A DNA stretch of 14,947 nt, from NCBI GenBank assembly GCA_011371465.1, contig DRQL01000075.1, forward strand, positions 1 through 14,947, given 5' to 3'. The position numbers and the translations under genes are program-made. How positions within the stretch are numbered: position 1 is the first letter of the stretch; every line of letters begins with the position of its first letter. This DNA comes from Gammaproteobacteria bacterium (GTDB lineage Bacteria > Pseudomonadota > Gammaproteobacteria > DSM-19610). The notes under the pieces were generated by a model. The model saw nothing but the letters and a program-made list of their open reading frames with translations, was not told the DNA's origin and did not search any database. This document shows positions 1 to 8,348 of the stretch, piece by piece.

Positions 1-3000
1 CCCGTTCGGACATCTCCCGCACCATGTCGCAGAAACGGCCCACGTTGGCGTCATCCAGCGGCGCGTCCACCTCGTCGAGAATGCAGAACGGTGACGGGTT
101 CAGTTCAAAGATGGAAAACACCAGTGCCACGGCTGTCAGCGCCTTTTCGCCACCGGACAACAGGTGGATGGTACTGTTGCGCTTGCCGGGCGGCCGGGCC
201 ATGACGGTCACGCCGGCATCCAGCAGGTCTTCCCCGGTCATTTCCAGGTAGGCGTGCCCGCCACCGAACAGGCGCGGGAACATCGCCTGCAATCCGCTGT
301 TGACCTTGTCGAAGGTCTCCTTGAAACGCGTGCGGGTCTCGCGGTCGATCTTGCGAATCGCGTTTTGCAGGGTATCCAGCGCGGAGGACACGTCTTCGTG
401 CTGGGCATCCAGGTATTTCTTGCGTTCGGACTGCTCCTCGTACTCGTCGATGGCCGCCAGGTTGATCGGACCCAGGCGCTGGATGCGGGTCGCCAGCCGT
501 TCGGCTTCCTCCGCCCAGGTGTCCACGCTGGCGTCCTCGGCCAGCTCTTCCACCAGGGTGGACAGTTCAAAGCCACTTTCGCGGATCTGTTCCAGCAGGG
601 TTTCACCGCGTACCCGGATTTCCTGCCAGTCCAGCTTTTCCTGGCCCAGCTGTTCGCGCAGCTGCTGCACGGCGCTGTCCTTGCGGTGACGTTCCTGTTC
701 GTCCTCCCGCAGGCGGAATTCGATCGCTTCGACTTTCTTTCTTTCGGCGCTCAGTTCAGCTTCGACCGCCAGGCGTTTCTGCAGTTGTTCGGCCAGTTCT
801 TCTTCCATCGCCTGCAGCGGCGCTTCGCTGGCGGACAATGCCTGCCGCAGTTCGTCGCGACGCTGTTGCAGGTGTGCTTGCTGGCTGCGCATGCGTTCCA
901 GATTCTGGGTGGTAGTTTCCTGTTCCGTGTGCCAGGACTGGTATTTCAATTCCAGTTCATGCGCCTGGTCCCGGTCACGCTGCGCTGTGGCACGCGCTTC
1001 TTCCAGCGCACTGCGCAGGCGATCGCGTTGCGCCTGCCGCTGCTCGCGTTCGTCGGCGAGTGATTCGAGACCGGCCAGCGCAGCGTGCAGGCTTTTGCGG
1101 GCGGCATCCGCAGCCGCGTTGTCTTCATCCTGCTGGGCGCTGATCTCGCCGGCTTCCCGGTGCAGCGCGGCACTGCGTTTGTGCAGCGCCTCCAGGCGGG
1201 TGCGACGCGCATCCAGCTGGGCGCGGGCGTCACTGAACTGGCGGTGTGCCTGGTTGGCTTCCTGCTGCAGTTCCTCGCGTCGCGCCTCTGCCTGCTGCAG
1301 TTCCGCACGCCCGTCCTCCAGGGTCGCCTGAAGCGCTGCAACGGCTTCCTTGTTTACTTTAAGTTGTTCTTCTATTTCCTTGATTTCTTTCTCGCGCTGT
1401 AACACACCGGACTGGGCATTCTCATCCCTGGCCACGCGCAACCAGCCGCTGCCTATCCAGATACCCTGCGGCGTAACCACGGATTCGTGAGCGGCCAGCC
1501 CGGCACGCAACGCCAGCGCCTCCGGCAGACCGTCCGCGATATACACCCCGTCCAGCAAGCCGGCCAGTGACCAGGGTGCGCGCACCTTGCCGGCCAGCCG
1601 GTCAGCCGCAGCCGTGGAGGCGGGTTCACCAGACCGGGTATCGATTATCGACAGCGCGCCCTGGCCGAGCTCGTCCAGCGCCGCCGCCAGCTGGTCACTG
1701 CCTTCGACACAGACTGCCTCGAGGTAGTGTCCCAGCACCGTTTCCACGGCGCGCTCCCAGCCGGCATCGACCTCCAGTTGCTTGGCAAGCCGCGGCGCAT
1801 CGCCCAGTCCATGCGCATCCAGCCAGCGTCGTATTTCGCCTTCAGTCTGCTCGCCAAGGGCGGCCTGCTGCAGCGCTTTCAGGGATGCCATGCGCCCGTG
1901 CAGGGACTGCTGCTGGTTCTGCTTTTCGTTCAGTTCCGTCTGCTGGCTGCGGGTGGATTCACGCAACCGATGGATGCGGCCGTGCAGACCTTCCAGCTGT
2001 TCCTGCAGCTGTTGCGCATGCTGCTGTCGTTCGTTCGCCTGCGTTTCCAGCGCGTCGATCTCGGCTTCCAGCGCGCTGCCGTCGAGCTGTCGCTGTTCCT
2101 GCTCGATCCGCTCCTGCCGCTGGCTGAGCTGCATCAGGTGACGTTCCAGGTGATCGATCCGGGTGCGTTCGACCTGGGCCGTCTGCGAACACTCGTTGGC
2201 GCGCGTATTGAACGCCTCCCATTCACTCTGCCAGGCCTGCATCTCCTGCTCCGCCTGTTCGCGCGCTGCGCGCGAAGACCCGGCGCGGGATTCCGCCTGC
2301 TCCCGCAGCGGCGCAATGTCGGCCAGCTCACCGGCCAGCTGCTCCAGGCGCTGGCTGTCGACCTTGATGTGTGCCTGTACTTCGTTCCAGGCCTGCTCGG
2401 TTTTTTCCAGCTCTTCCTGCTGGCTGCTGCGCGTTTCCCTGCCGTGCTGGATCGCCTGCTCGATGCGCGCGACTTCAGCGCCCAGTTCATAGTAACGCCC
2501 CTGCACCTCGTTGAACTGGTCCGACACCTCGATGTGTTCCTCGCGCCCCTTTTCCAGGGCCGCTTCGATGGCGCGCAGTTCAGCCGTCACGGCCTGCAGC
2601 TGTGTTTCCTGTGCCTGGATGCGCTGGCGGCGGTCACCGCTCTCCTCGTGCAGTTCCTGGTAACGCAGGGTGAGCAGTTCGGCCCGGACACGGCGTTCTT
2701 CCTCGCGCAGCACCTTGAAACGTTCCGCGGCACGGGCCTGGCGCTTGAGCTTTTCAAGCTGTTTCTCAATTTCTTCTCTCAAATCATTGAGACGTGAAAG
2801 ATTTTCTTCAGTATGCCGGATGCGCCGTTCAGTCTCCTTGCGACGCTCCTTGTACTTGGAAATGCCGGCGGCCTCTTCAAAGAACACGCGCAGGTCTTCC
2901 GGTTTGGCCTCGATCAGGCGCGAGATCATGCCCTGTTCGATGATCGAGTAACTGCGCGGACCCAGCCCGGTGCCCAGGAAGATGTCGGTGATATCGCGAC

Positions 3001-3370
3001 GACGGCAACGGGTACCGTTCAGGAAATAGCCGGACTGACCGTCGCGCGCCACCTGTCGCCGGATAGCGATCTCGCTGTAGTTGGCATACTGGCCGCCGAC
3101 ACTGCCGTCGGCATTGTCAAACACCAGTTCCACGGATGCCTGCGCCACCGGCTTGCGCGCACTGGAACCGTTGAAGATGACATCCGCCATCGAATCGCCG
3201 CGCAGGTTCTTGGCGGACGACTCCCCCATCACCCAGCGCACGGCATCGATGACGTTGGATTTGCCGCAACCGTTCGGCCCGATGATGCCGATCAGGTCGG
3301 ACGGGAAATGCACCACCGTAGGGTCAACAAAGGATTTGAAACCGGAAAGTTTGAGCTTGCTTAGCCGCAT
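1..3370 (-). CDS. smc: Chromosome segregation ATPase SMC (C-terminal end cut off by window)
   Basis: SMC is the ATPase core of the bacterial condensin that organises and segregates the chromosome, working as a homodimer with ScpA/ScpB in the cytoplasm. On the minus strand, 1123 codons run without a stop from an ATG at 3370; the protein begins MRLSKLKLSGFKSF, the canonical SMC start. The Walker A motif GPNGCGKS lies at residues 31-38. A Gln/Glu/Arg-rich coiled coil follows, then a hinge domain at roughly residues 515-645 (it includes VVTPQGIWIGSGWLR) and a second coiled coil. The ABC signature LLSGGEKAL is near residue 1070 and Walker B CILDEVDAPLDD near 1097. The frame is still open at base 1, so the D-loop/H-loop end, a few dozen residues, is missing compared with the usual 1160-1180. 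The upstream region is shared with divergent queF. I see no strong ribosome binding site, so the start rests on homology. Confidence 0.96.
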   Translation of the reverse strand, partial: MRLSKLKLSGFKSFVDPTVVHFPSDLIGIIGPNGCGKSNVIDAVRWVMGESSAKNLRGDSMADVIFNGSSARKPVAQASVELVFDNADGSVGGQYANYSEIAIRRQVARDGQSGYFLNGTRCRRRDITDIFLGTGLGPRSYSIIEQGMISRLIEAKPEDLRVFFEEAAGISKYKERRKETERRIRHTEENLSRLNDLREEIEKQLEKLKRQARAAERFKVLREEERRVRAELLTLRYQELHEESGDRRQRIQAQETQLQAVTAELRAIEAALEKGREEHIEVSDQFNEVQGRYYELGAEVARIEQAIQHGRETRSSQQEELEKTEQAWNEVQAHIKVDSQRLEQLAGELADIAPLREQAESRAGSSRAAREQAEQEMQAWQSEWEAFNTRANECSQTAQVERTRIDHLERHLMQLSQRQERIEQEQRQLDGSALEAEIDALETQANERQQHAQQLQEQLEGLHGRIHRLRESTRSQQTELNEKQNQQQSLHGRMASLKALQQAALGEQTEGEIRRWLDAHGLGDAPRLAKQLEVDAGWERAVETVLGHYLEAVCVEGSDQLAAALDELGQGALSIIDTRSGEPASTAAADRLAGKVRAPWSLAGLLDGVYIADGLPEALALRAGLAAHESVVTPQGIWIGSGWLRVARDENAQSGVLQREKEIKEIEEQLKVNKEAVAALQATLEDGRAELQQAEARREELQQEANQAHRQFSDARAQLDARRTRLEALHKRSAALHREAGEISAQQDEDNAAADAARKSLHAALAGLESLADEREQRQAQRDRLRSALEEARATAQRDRDQAHELELKYQSWHTEQETTTQNLERMRSQQAHLQQRRDELRQALSASEAPLQAMEEELAEQLQKRLAVEAELSAERKKVEAIEFRLREDEQERHRKDSAVQQLREQLGQEKLDWQEIRVRGETLLEQIRESGFELSTLVEELAEDASVDTWAEEAERLATRIQRLGPINLAAIDEYEEQSERKKYLDAQHEDVSSALDTLQNAIRKIDRETRTRFKETFDKVNSGLQAMFPRLFGGGHAYLEMTGEDLLDAGVTVMARPPGKRNSTIHLLSGGEKALTAVALVFSIFELNPSPFCILDEVDAPLDDANVGRFCDMVREMSER

Positions 3371-3557
3371 TCGTGGACGATACCGATCTGCAACAGCGGT
3401 GACAAGACTTGACAGGATTTACCACATAAAAAGCGTCAGTTGGTGCAAAATTAACCAGCCCTGCCGTCGCTGTACTGCGCAATCCAGTCCGGCTTTTGCG
3501 AACTGTCCGGGCACAGGAACTACGGCTGAAACCCGTTTTTTTTCCGGGACTCATCGC

Positions 3558-3949
3558 GTGCCGGGATCCGCCCCGGCAAGACCCTGGAAACCTTTGCGAA
3601 CCCGCACCCGGATCGCGACTACACCATTCGCATCCGCATCCCTGAATTTACCTGCCTGTGCCCGAAAACCGGCCAGCCGGACTTCGCGGTCCTGCACCTG
3701 GACTATGTCCCCGACCGGCACTGCATCGAGCTCAAATCGTTGAAAATGTATACCTGGTCGTTTCGCGATGAAGGCGCCTTCCACGAAGATGTGACCAACT
3801 TGATCCTGGACCAGCTGGTGGCGGCCTGTGCGCCGCGCTTCATGCGCCTGACGGCCGATTTCAACGTGCGCGGCGGTATCTACACAACGGTGGTTGCAGA
3901 GCACAGGAACCCGGACTGGCGCCCACCCGAAAAGGTTGAGCTGCCCTGA
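3558..3949 (+). CDS. queF: NADPH-dependent preQ0 reductase QueF, short type (start unresolved, possible frameshift)
   Basis: QueF reduces the nitrile of 7-cyano-7-deazaguanine (preQ0) to the aminomethyl group of preQ1, a step in queuosine tRNA modification in the cytoplasm. The QueF frame ends at TGA 3947-3949 and reads KTLETFANPHPDRDY from 3578. It carries the catalytic Cys (codon 3659-3661) and Asp (3680-3682) within CLCPKTGQPDF, and the family motif ELKSLKMYTWSFRDEGAFHE. The length, about 125-130 residues, fits the short unimodular class rather than the longer E. coli type. In this frame a TGA at 3527-3529 precedes the conserved region, and no ATG, GTG or TTG occurs before residue KTLETF. 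The GTG at 3558 is one base out of frame; one extra C in the CCCC run at 3571-3574 would give VPGSAPGKTLETF. The coordinates assume that start. Only CTG 3584 or ATC 3566 would serve as in-frame non-canonical starts. The product is certain; the 5' end is not. Confidence 0.85.
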
Positions 3950-4081
3950 CAGGCACTCTGCCTTCAGCGCGCGCCCGTCGATGGATGGAGAACCCCTGTA
4001 ACCGTCCGCGAACCACAGGCGCAACGGCCTTCCGTCGTGACGAGCGTTAACGACCACTGCAACCAGCACCGAAAACGCCTT

Positions 4082-5353
4082 ATGGACCTGTTTATCGGAA
4101 TCGATGTCGGTACCTCCGCGTGCCGCGCCTGCGCCATCGATGAGCGGGGGCACATGCTGGCACAGGCACGCCACGACCTCCCCCTGCCACGTCGACAGGG
4201 CAACGCGGTGGAACAGGATGCAGACACCTGGTGGCAGGCACTGACACTGACACTGGATACGCTGAACCGGCAGATCGATCCCGCGCGGGTCCACCGGATT
4301 GCCATCGACGCCACCTCGGGTACGCTGCTACTGTGCACCGCGGACGGCACGGCACGCACCCCCGGCCTGATGTACAACGATACCCGCGCTGTCGACGCGG
4401 CGCGGCGCATTGCGCAGGTGGCGCCACCCGACAGCGCCGCGCACGGCGCCTCCTCCGGACTGGCCAAACTGCTTTACCTGCGCGGCCGCCTCGGGGACGA
4501 GGACTACCTGGCCCTGCACCAGGCCGACTGGCTGACCGGGAAACTGACCGGCCAGTTCGGTTGCAGTGACGAAAATAACGCCCTGAAGACCGGTTACGAC
4601 CCGCGCCTGCGCCGCTGGCCGGACTGGCTGGGAGAGTTGTCGGTCACACCGCGGCAGCTACCCGAGGTGCTGCCACCGGGAACGGTCATCGGCACAGTCC
4701 GCAGCGCCTGGCGCCGGCGCTGGGGCTGGCCCGACGAGGCAACGGTGGTCGCCGGCACCACCGACAGCACCGCGGGCTTCATCGCCACCGGCGCAGACAC
4801 ACCCGGCACCGCGGTCACGGCGCTGGGCAGTACGCTGGTGGTCAAGATCCTCTCGCAGCAGCCGGTCAACGCCGCCGCGTACGGGGTGTACAGCCACCGC
4901 CTGGGCGAACGCTGGCTGGTCGGTGGCGCATCCAGTGCGGGTGGAGCCGTACTGCGCCAATGGTTCGGTCCCTGTGACATACACCGCTACACACGTTTGC
5001 TGCACCCGCACCGGCCAACCGGGCTGGACTACTATCCCCTGCCCGCGCGCGGGGAACGTTTCCCGGTCGCGGACCCCTTGCTGGAACCCCGGCTGGAGCC
5101 CCGTCCGGCTTCCGACGCGCAGTTTTTCCAGGGGATACTCGAAGGAATTGCGCACATTGAACTGCGCGCCTACCGCCTGCTGGCCGAACGGGGCGCGCCC
5201 TGGCCCACACAGGTGCTGAGCGTTGGCGGTGGTGCCGCAAACTCCGGCTGGACGGAAATTCGCCGGCAGCTGCTGAAGGTGCCCGTCACCCGTGCACAGC
5301 ACCAGGAAGCCGCCTACGGCGCCGCGCTGCTGGCACTGCACGGTCCGCTGTAA
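4082..5353 (+). CDS. FGGY-family pentulose kinase, D-ribulose kinase (SePSK/AtXK-1) type
   Basis: This is an ATP-dependent sugar kinase of the FGGY family, 423 residues. It resembles the compact Synechococcus SePSK / Arabidopsis XK-1 group, characterised as D-ribulose kinases, more than full-length XylB. The start ATG at 4082 gives MDLFIGIDVGTS, with the phosphate-binding DxGT motif at residues 8-11. IDATSGT sits at 75-81 and GTTDS at 225-229, where Asp228 is the likely catalytic base. Group-typical stretches are QADWLTGKLTG, ALGSTLVVK, GLDYYPLPARGERFP and a C-terminal VGGGAANS. A GTG at 4037 would add 15 residues with no family match, so I reject it. The gene follows queF by 132 bp and converges on cysZ, 7 bp away, with no obvious terminator between them. 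The kinase fold is certain. Substrate D-ribulose is inferred from motif resemblance; D-xylulose or another pentulose remains possible. Confidence 0.9.
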   Translation: MDLFIGIDVGTSACRACAIDERGHMLAQARHDLPLPRRQGNAVEQDADTWWQALTLTLDTLNRQIDPARVHRIAIDATSGTLLLCTADGTARTPGLMYNDTRAVDAARRIAQVAPPDSAAHGASSGLAKLLYLRGRLGDEDYLALHQADWLTGKLTGQFGCSDENNALKTGYDPRLRRWPDWLGELSVTPRQLPEVLPPGTVIGTVRSAWRRRWGWPDEATVVAGTTDSTAGFIATGADTPGTAVTALGSTLVVKILSQQPVNAAAYGVYSHRLGERWLVGGASSAGGAVLRQWFGPCDIHRYTRLLHPHRPTGLDYYPLPARGERFPVADPLLEPRLEPRPASDAQFFQGILEGIAHIELRAYRLLAERGAPWPTQVLSVGGGAANSGWTEIRRQLLKVPVTRAQHQEAAYGAALLALHGPL

Positions 5354-5360
5354 ACCGCAG

Positions 5361-6128
5361 TCACGGGTCACGCCGCTCCCGAACGGGACCGCCCTGGACG
5401 GCCTGCTGCAAGCCCTTTTCCCGGACCCAGATCGCCGTGGCACCGGCCACTGCGGCCGGCATCACCACGAAATTGACGACCGGCACCAGGGTGCACAGCA
5501 TCACCAGCCCGCCGAAGCTCCAGGCCAGCATCGGCCGCTTGCGCAGCCGCGCGCGCTGCTCACTGAAAAACAGGTGGTGGTTGGCCATGGGATAATCCAT
5601 GTACTGCACGGTCATCATCCAGGCGCTGAACAGCACCCACAGCACGGATGCGGCCACGTTTACCAGCGGGATCAGCAACAACAGCAACAGGGGTATTGCG
5701 CGCAGCGCAAAGTACAGCAGCTTGCGCAACTCGGACAGGATACTGGGCACGATATCGCGCAACAGCTGACGCCAGTCACCCTGCAATTCAGTACCGGCCA
5801 GGTGTTTTTCCACGGCCTCCGCCAGCAAGCCGTTAAAGGGCGCAGCAATCAGGTTGGCGAGAATTGAAAAACCGTAGAAGATCACCACCAGGCTGGTCAG
5901 CACGAACACCGGCACCACGATGTAGCGCAGCCAGTACAGCCAGTCGGGCAGACCGCTGATCAGGGTGCGGGAATAACCGTCCACCCAGCCATAGGCCCAG
6001 CCGATCAGGCCGGCGAACAACAGGATATTGATCAGCAACGGCATCAACACGAAACGTCGCAGTCCGGGTTTGCGCAACAGGGAAAACCCCTGCAACAGGT
6101 ACCCGGCGCCCCTGAACAGATCTTTCAT
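5361..6128 (-). CDS. cysZ: Sulfate transporter CysZ
   Basis: CysZ is an inner-membrane protein that brings sulfate into the cell for cysteine synthesis. The protein has 255 residues, close to the 253 of the E. coli protein. It starts MKDLFRGAGYLLQGFSLL. Hydrophobic segments lie at about residues 26-48, 63-95, 140-170 and 203-233. Family-typical stretches are NLIAAPFNGLLAE (92-104), QYMDYPMANH (175-184) and a C-terminal VVNFVVMPAAVAGAT. The ATG at 6128 is preceded on the minus strand by GGGAGG about 11 bases upstream. The open frame extends further 5' but with non-CysZ sequence, so this start is preferred. It lies 76 bp downstream of the aminotransferase gene on the same strand and could be the last gene of that transcript. 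Charged residues (PVRERRDP) end the protein. Confidence 0.92.
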   Translation of the reverse strand: MKDLFRGAGYLLQGFSLLRKPGLRRFVLMPLLINILLFAGLIGWAYGWVDGYSRTLISGLPDWLYWLRYIVVPVFVLTSLVVIFYGFSILANLIAAPFNGLLAEAVEKHLAGTELQGDWRQLLRDIVPSILSELRKLLYFALRAIPLLLLLLIPLVNVAASVLWVLFSAWMMTVQYMDYPMANHHLFFSEQRARLRKRPMLAWSFGGLVMLCTLVPVVNFVVMPAAVAGATAIWVREKGLQQAVQGGPVRERRDP

Positions 6129-6177
6129 TCCCGACTGTACCTCCCGGGCGTGCCTGTCAAGCAAACCCACCAGTGTA

Positions 6178-6193
6178 GCCGGCGATCGCCGGC
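6178..6193. repeat. Perfect 16-bp palindrome between aminotransferase and cysZ
   Basis: GCCGGCGATCGCCGGC is its own reverse complement and lies 11 bp past the aminotransferase stop, in the 76-bp gap before cysZ. As RNA it could form a 6-bp GC stem with a GATC loop. No U-run follows on either strand, so it is not a standard Rho-independent terminator. An attenuating or mRNA-stabilising hairpin is possible but unproven. Confidence 0.35.
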
Positions 6194-6204
6194 ATGTCGC
6201 TGCG

Positions 6205-7356
6205 TCACGAGATAAACTCCGCCAGGCGCTGCACACCCTGCTGCAGCCTGTCCATCGACGTCGTATAGGCAAAACGCACGTGCTGTCCGGCGCGGTAGTG
6301 GCCGAAATCGGTGCCCGGTGTAATGGCGACCCCGGCCTGTTCCAGCAGGTCGGTGGCAAAAGCAAAACTGTCACCGGTAAACCGGCTGCAATCCGCGTAC
6401 AGGTAAAAGGCGCCCTGTGGCTCCACGGGAATCACGAAACCCAGTTGCCGCAGGGCCGGCAGCAGGTAGTCACGACGACGCTGGAACTCCAGGCGCCGCT
6501 GTTCCAGGATCTCCTGTACCGGGGGCGTAAAAGCCGCCAGCGCAGCGTACTGTGCGGGCGTCGGTGCCGCCAGGAACAGGTTCTGCGCCAGCATGTCCAG
6601 TGGTTCGACAAAGGCCTCCGGCGCCACCAGCCAGCCCAGCCGCCAGCCGGTCATGCCGAAATACTTGGAAAAACTGTTGATGACAAACAGGTCCTCGCCC
6701 AACGCCAGCGCGGTTTCCGGGCGGCCGTGGTAATGCAGGTGCTGGTAGATCTCGTCGACGATCAACGCAGCCGACCGCTCCCGCACCAGCGCCAGCATGT
6801 CCTGCAGGACAGTGCGGGTCACCACGGTACCGGTTGGATTGGACGGGCTGGCCAGCATCACGCAGCAACTGCGCTCGCTCCAGCGCGATTCCAGTGCAGC
6901 AGCGGAAAGCTGGTAATCCTGTTCCGGCCCCACCGGGATCATGACCGGCTTTCCTTCGAACAGGTAGACGAAGTTGCGGTTACAGGGGTAACCGGGGTCT
7001 GCCATCAGCACCTCGCTGCCCGGATCGACCAGCGCTGCCAGGATCAACTGCAGGGCACCGGAAGCCCCGGGCGTGATGAGGATACGCCTGGCGTCGACAC
7101 GAACGCCGAAGCGATCCTGGTAGTGCCGGGCAACCGCTGCCCGCAGTTCAGGCAGTCCGGCTGCGGCCGTGTAGTGTGTCCGTCCTTCCTGCAGCGCGCG
7201 AATACCGGCATCCGTGACGGGCGCCGGGGTAATGAAGTCCGGCTCGCCGATCTCCATGTGTACCACGGAACGTCCCTGCGCTTCGAGCTCACGCGCCCGC
7301 GCCAGCAGTTTCATCACGTGGAATGGAGACATGGAGGCAAGGCGCTGTGCAGACAT
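6205..7356 (-). CDS. PLP-dependent class I/II aminotransferase
   Basis: This is a fold-type I aminotransferase using pyridoxal phosphate, 383 residues, near the usual 380-400 for the AspB-like group. The start ATG at 7356 gives MSAQRLASMSPFHVMKLL. Visible motifs are MEIGEPDF (34-41), the YTAAAGLPELR substrate-side segment (62-72), TPGASGALQL (95-104), SPSNPTGT (170-177), DEIY (201-204) and the PLP-binding Lys231 in NSFSKYFGMTGWRLGW. A C-terminal RFAYTTS carries the Arg likely to bind the substrate carboxylate. The open frame continues upstream, but that part is an out-of-frame reading of the preceding phosphatase gene. A second possible start, MSPFHV at residue 9, cannot be excluded. It begins 19 bp after the CbbY-like gene, which suggests co-transcription. 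The amino acid specificity cannot be read from sequence. Confidence 0.93.
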   Translation of the reverse strand: MSAQRLASMSPFHVMKLLARARELEAQGRSVVHMEIGEPDFITPAPVTDAGIRALQEGRTHYTAAAGLPELRAAVARHYQDRFGVRVDARRILITPGASGALQLILAALVDPGSEVLMADPGYPCNRNFVYLFEGKPVMIPVGPEQDYQLSAAALESRWSERSCCVMLASPSNPTGTVVTRTVLQDMLALVRERSAALIVDEIYQHLHYHGRPETALALGEDLFVINSFSKYFGMTGWRLGWLVAPEAFVEPLDMLAQNLFLAAPTPAQYAALAAFTPPVQEILEQRRLEFQRRRDYLLPALRQLGFVIPVEPQGAFYLYADCSRFTGDSFAFATDLLEQAGVAITPGTDFGHYRAGQHVRFAYTTSMDRLQQGVQRLAEFIS

Positions 7357-7375
7357 GATCGCTGTCCGGTCGGGG

Positions 7376-8131
7376 TCAGGAATGCAATTCGTGCAGCAGC
7401 TTGACGTCGACCATTCCGGGATCATAGGCCGGCCCGGAGAGCACCCGGAACGGTTGGCCGGGTTCGCCCAGGTGATCGAGCACCAGCGCCGCACCGCTGA
7501 AATCGTGGTGCTGTGTATACTCGCTCGCCGTGACCAGTGTCTGCAGGCCTGCCGCCAGGGCGGAATGCAAACCGTTGGCGGAATCCTCGAACGCCAGGCA
7601 CTCCGCCGCATCAACACCCATCGCCTGCATGGCGTAGTGGTAGATATCGGGCGCCGGTTTCTTGGCCGGTACTACCCCGCCGGCCGCAATCACCTCGAAC
7701 CAGCTTTCGGCGTCCGCGGCCAGGTTGTGCTGCAACAGCGCCGATACATTGGCCGGCGTAGTGGTAGTGGCAATCCCCAGGCGCAGGCCGGCCTGTCGCG
7801 CCTCCCTGAGCAACCGCTCGACCCCGGGCCGCATGGGCAGGCCGCCCGCCGCCACGGTCTCGGTATAAAACCGGGTCTTGGCCGCATGCAGGGCGGCAAT
7901 GTACTCGTCGGGATCTGCCGGCAACACCGCTTCCGGCAGGCAGGTGGCCAGGTAATGGCGGATGCGTTCCTTGCCGCCGGTCACCGACAGCAACTCGGTA
8001 TACAACGCCTGTGACCAGTGCCAGTCCAGCCCTGCCTGTGCAAAGGCGCGGTTAAAGGATTGCCGGTGGATCTCCTCGGTATCCGCCAGTGTGCCGTCAA
8101 CATCAAAAAGCAGTGTGGTCAGTTTCTTCAT
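7376..8131 (-). CDS. cbbY: HAD-superfamily phosphatase, CbbY-like
   Basis: This HAD hydrolase of 251 residues closely resembles CbbY, which in Rhodobacter and chloroplasts dephosphorylates xylulose-1,5-bisphosphate, an inhibitory by-product of Rubisco. The start ATG at 8131 (MKKLTTLLFDVDGT) follows AGAAGGA, spaced about 5 bases. Motif I DVDGT has nucleophile Asp10 and acid/base Asp12. The cap segment contains DTEEIHRQSFN and TGGKERI (51-57), both typical of CbbY. Motif II is ATTTT (121-125), motif III KKPAPDIY (157-164), and motif IV FEDSANG (181-187). It is the first gene of a probable minus-strand run with the aminotransferase and cysZ. No Rubisco or other cbb gene is in the window, so the role in Calvin-cycle repair is inferred. 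A beta-phosphoglucomutase or general sugar-phosphatase role is a less likely alternative. Confidence 0.9.
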   Translation of the reverse strand: MKKLTTLLFDVDGTLADTEEIHRQSFNRAFAQAGLDWHWSQALYTELLSVTGGKERIRHYLATCLPEAVLPADPDEYIAALHAAKTRFYTETVAAGGLPMRPGVERLLREARQAGLRLGIATTTTPANVSALLQHNLAADAESWFEVIAAGGVVPAKKPAPDIYHYAMQAMGVDAAECLAFEDSANGLHSALAAGLQTLVTASEYTQHHDFSGAALVLDHLGEPGQPFRVLSGPAYDPGMVDVKLLHELHS

Positions 8132-8209
8132 TCCGGTCCTTCTGTAACAAGCCGCGGGGCAGGCGCGCCACCGGTAGACTGTGACCGGCCTGCACCCGCA
8201 CAAGGGCGC

Positions 8210-8243
8210 CTAGGGCCTGTTAACACTTCCCAAATGGGCACTG
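8210..8243 (+). repeat. Left terminal inverted repeat of the MITE-like element
   Basis: These 34 bases match the reverse complement of 8447-8480 at every position; the match ends at the next base inward (C8244 against the complement of A8446). Confidence 0.85.
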
Positions 8244-8340
8244 CCGGGGCTCTGTTTTCGTCCAGCAAGGCAGAATGAGCGTAGTGTAGCCGGTCTACAT
8301 GAGCGAATGATAACGCCGCTGGGCGGAAACAGAGCCCCGG
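8244..8340. repeat. Inner hairpin 1 of the MITE-like element
   Basis: The left arm 8244-8266 (CCGGGGCTCTGTTTTCG...) pairs with the right arm 8318-8340 at 21 of 23 positions. The two differences are T-for-C transitions, which stay pairable as G-U in one RNA orientation. A small terminal hairpin, TGTAG-CCGGT-CTACA, lies at 8285-8299. The heptamer ATGAGCG is repeated at 8275-8281 and 8299-8305. Confidence 0.8.
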
Positions 8341-8348
8341 CCCTGCGG

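Noticed and set aside
164..2797. Long plus-strand open frames opposite smc (299 and 356 codons)
   Set aside because: They read the smc codons in register on the opposite strand. GC-rich coiled-coil codons rarely give antisense stops, and the products are unlike any protein I know. smc on the minus strand has all SMC motifs.
3400..3414. Imperfect palindrome TGACAAGACTTGACA with a TTGACA box in the smc-queF gap
   Set aside because: The arms have a mismatch and no -10 hexamer lies at a proper distance from TTGACA, so neither an operator nor a promoter can be supported.
3081..3743. 220-codon plus-strand open frame across the smc start and queF
   Set aside because: It is antisense to smc at one end and out of frame with queF at the other, with low-complexity Ser/Arg-rich translation. 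Only its internal GTG at 3558 is of interest, as the likely original queF start.
3951..3963. Small hairpin AGGCA-CTC-TGCCT right after queF
   Set aside because: The stem is only 5 bp with a 3-base loop and no T-run, too weak to call a terminator.
4037..4081. GTG start that would extend the FGGY kinase by 15 residues
   Set aside because: The extension has no family resemblance. MDLFIGIDVGTS from ATG 4082 aligns directly with the normal N-terminus.
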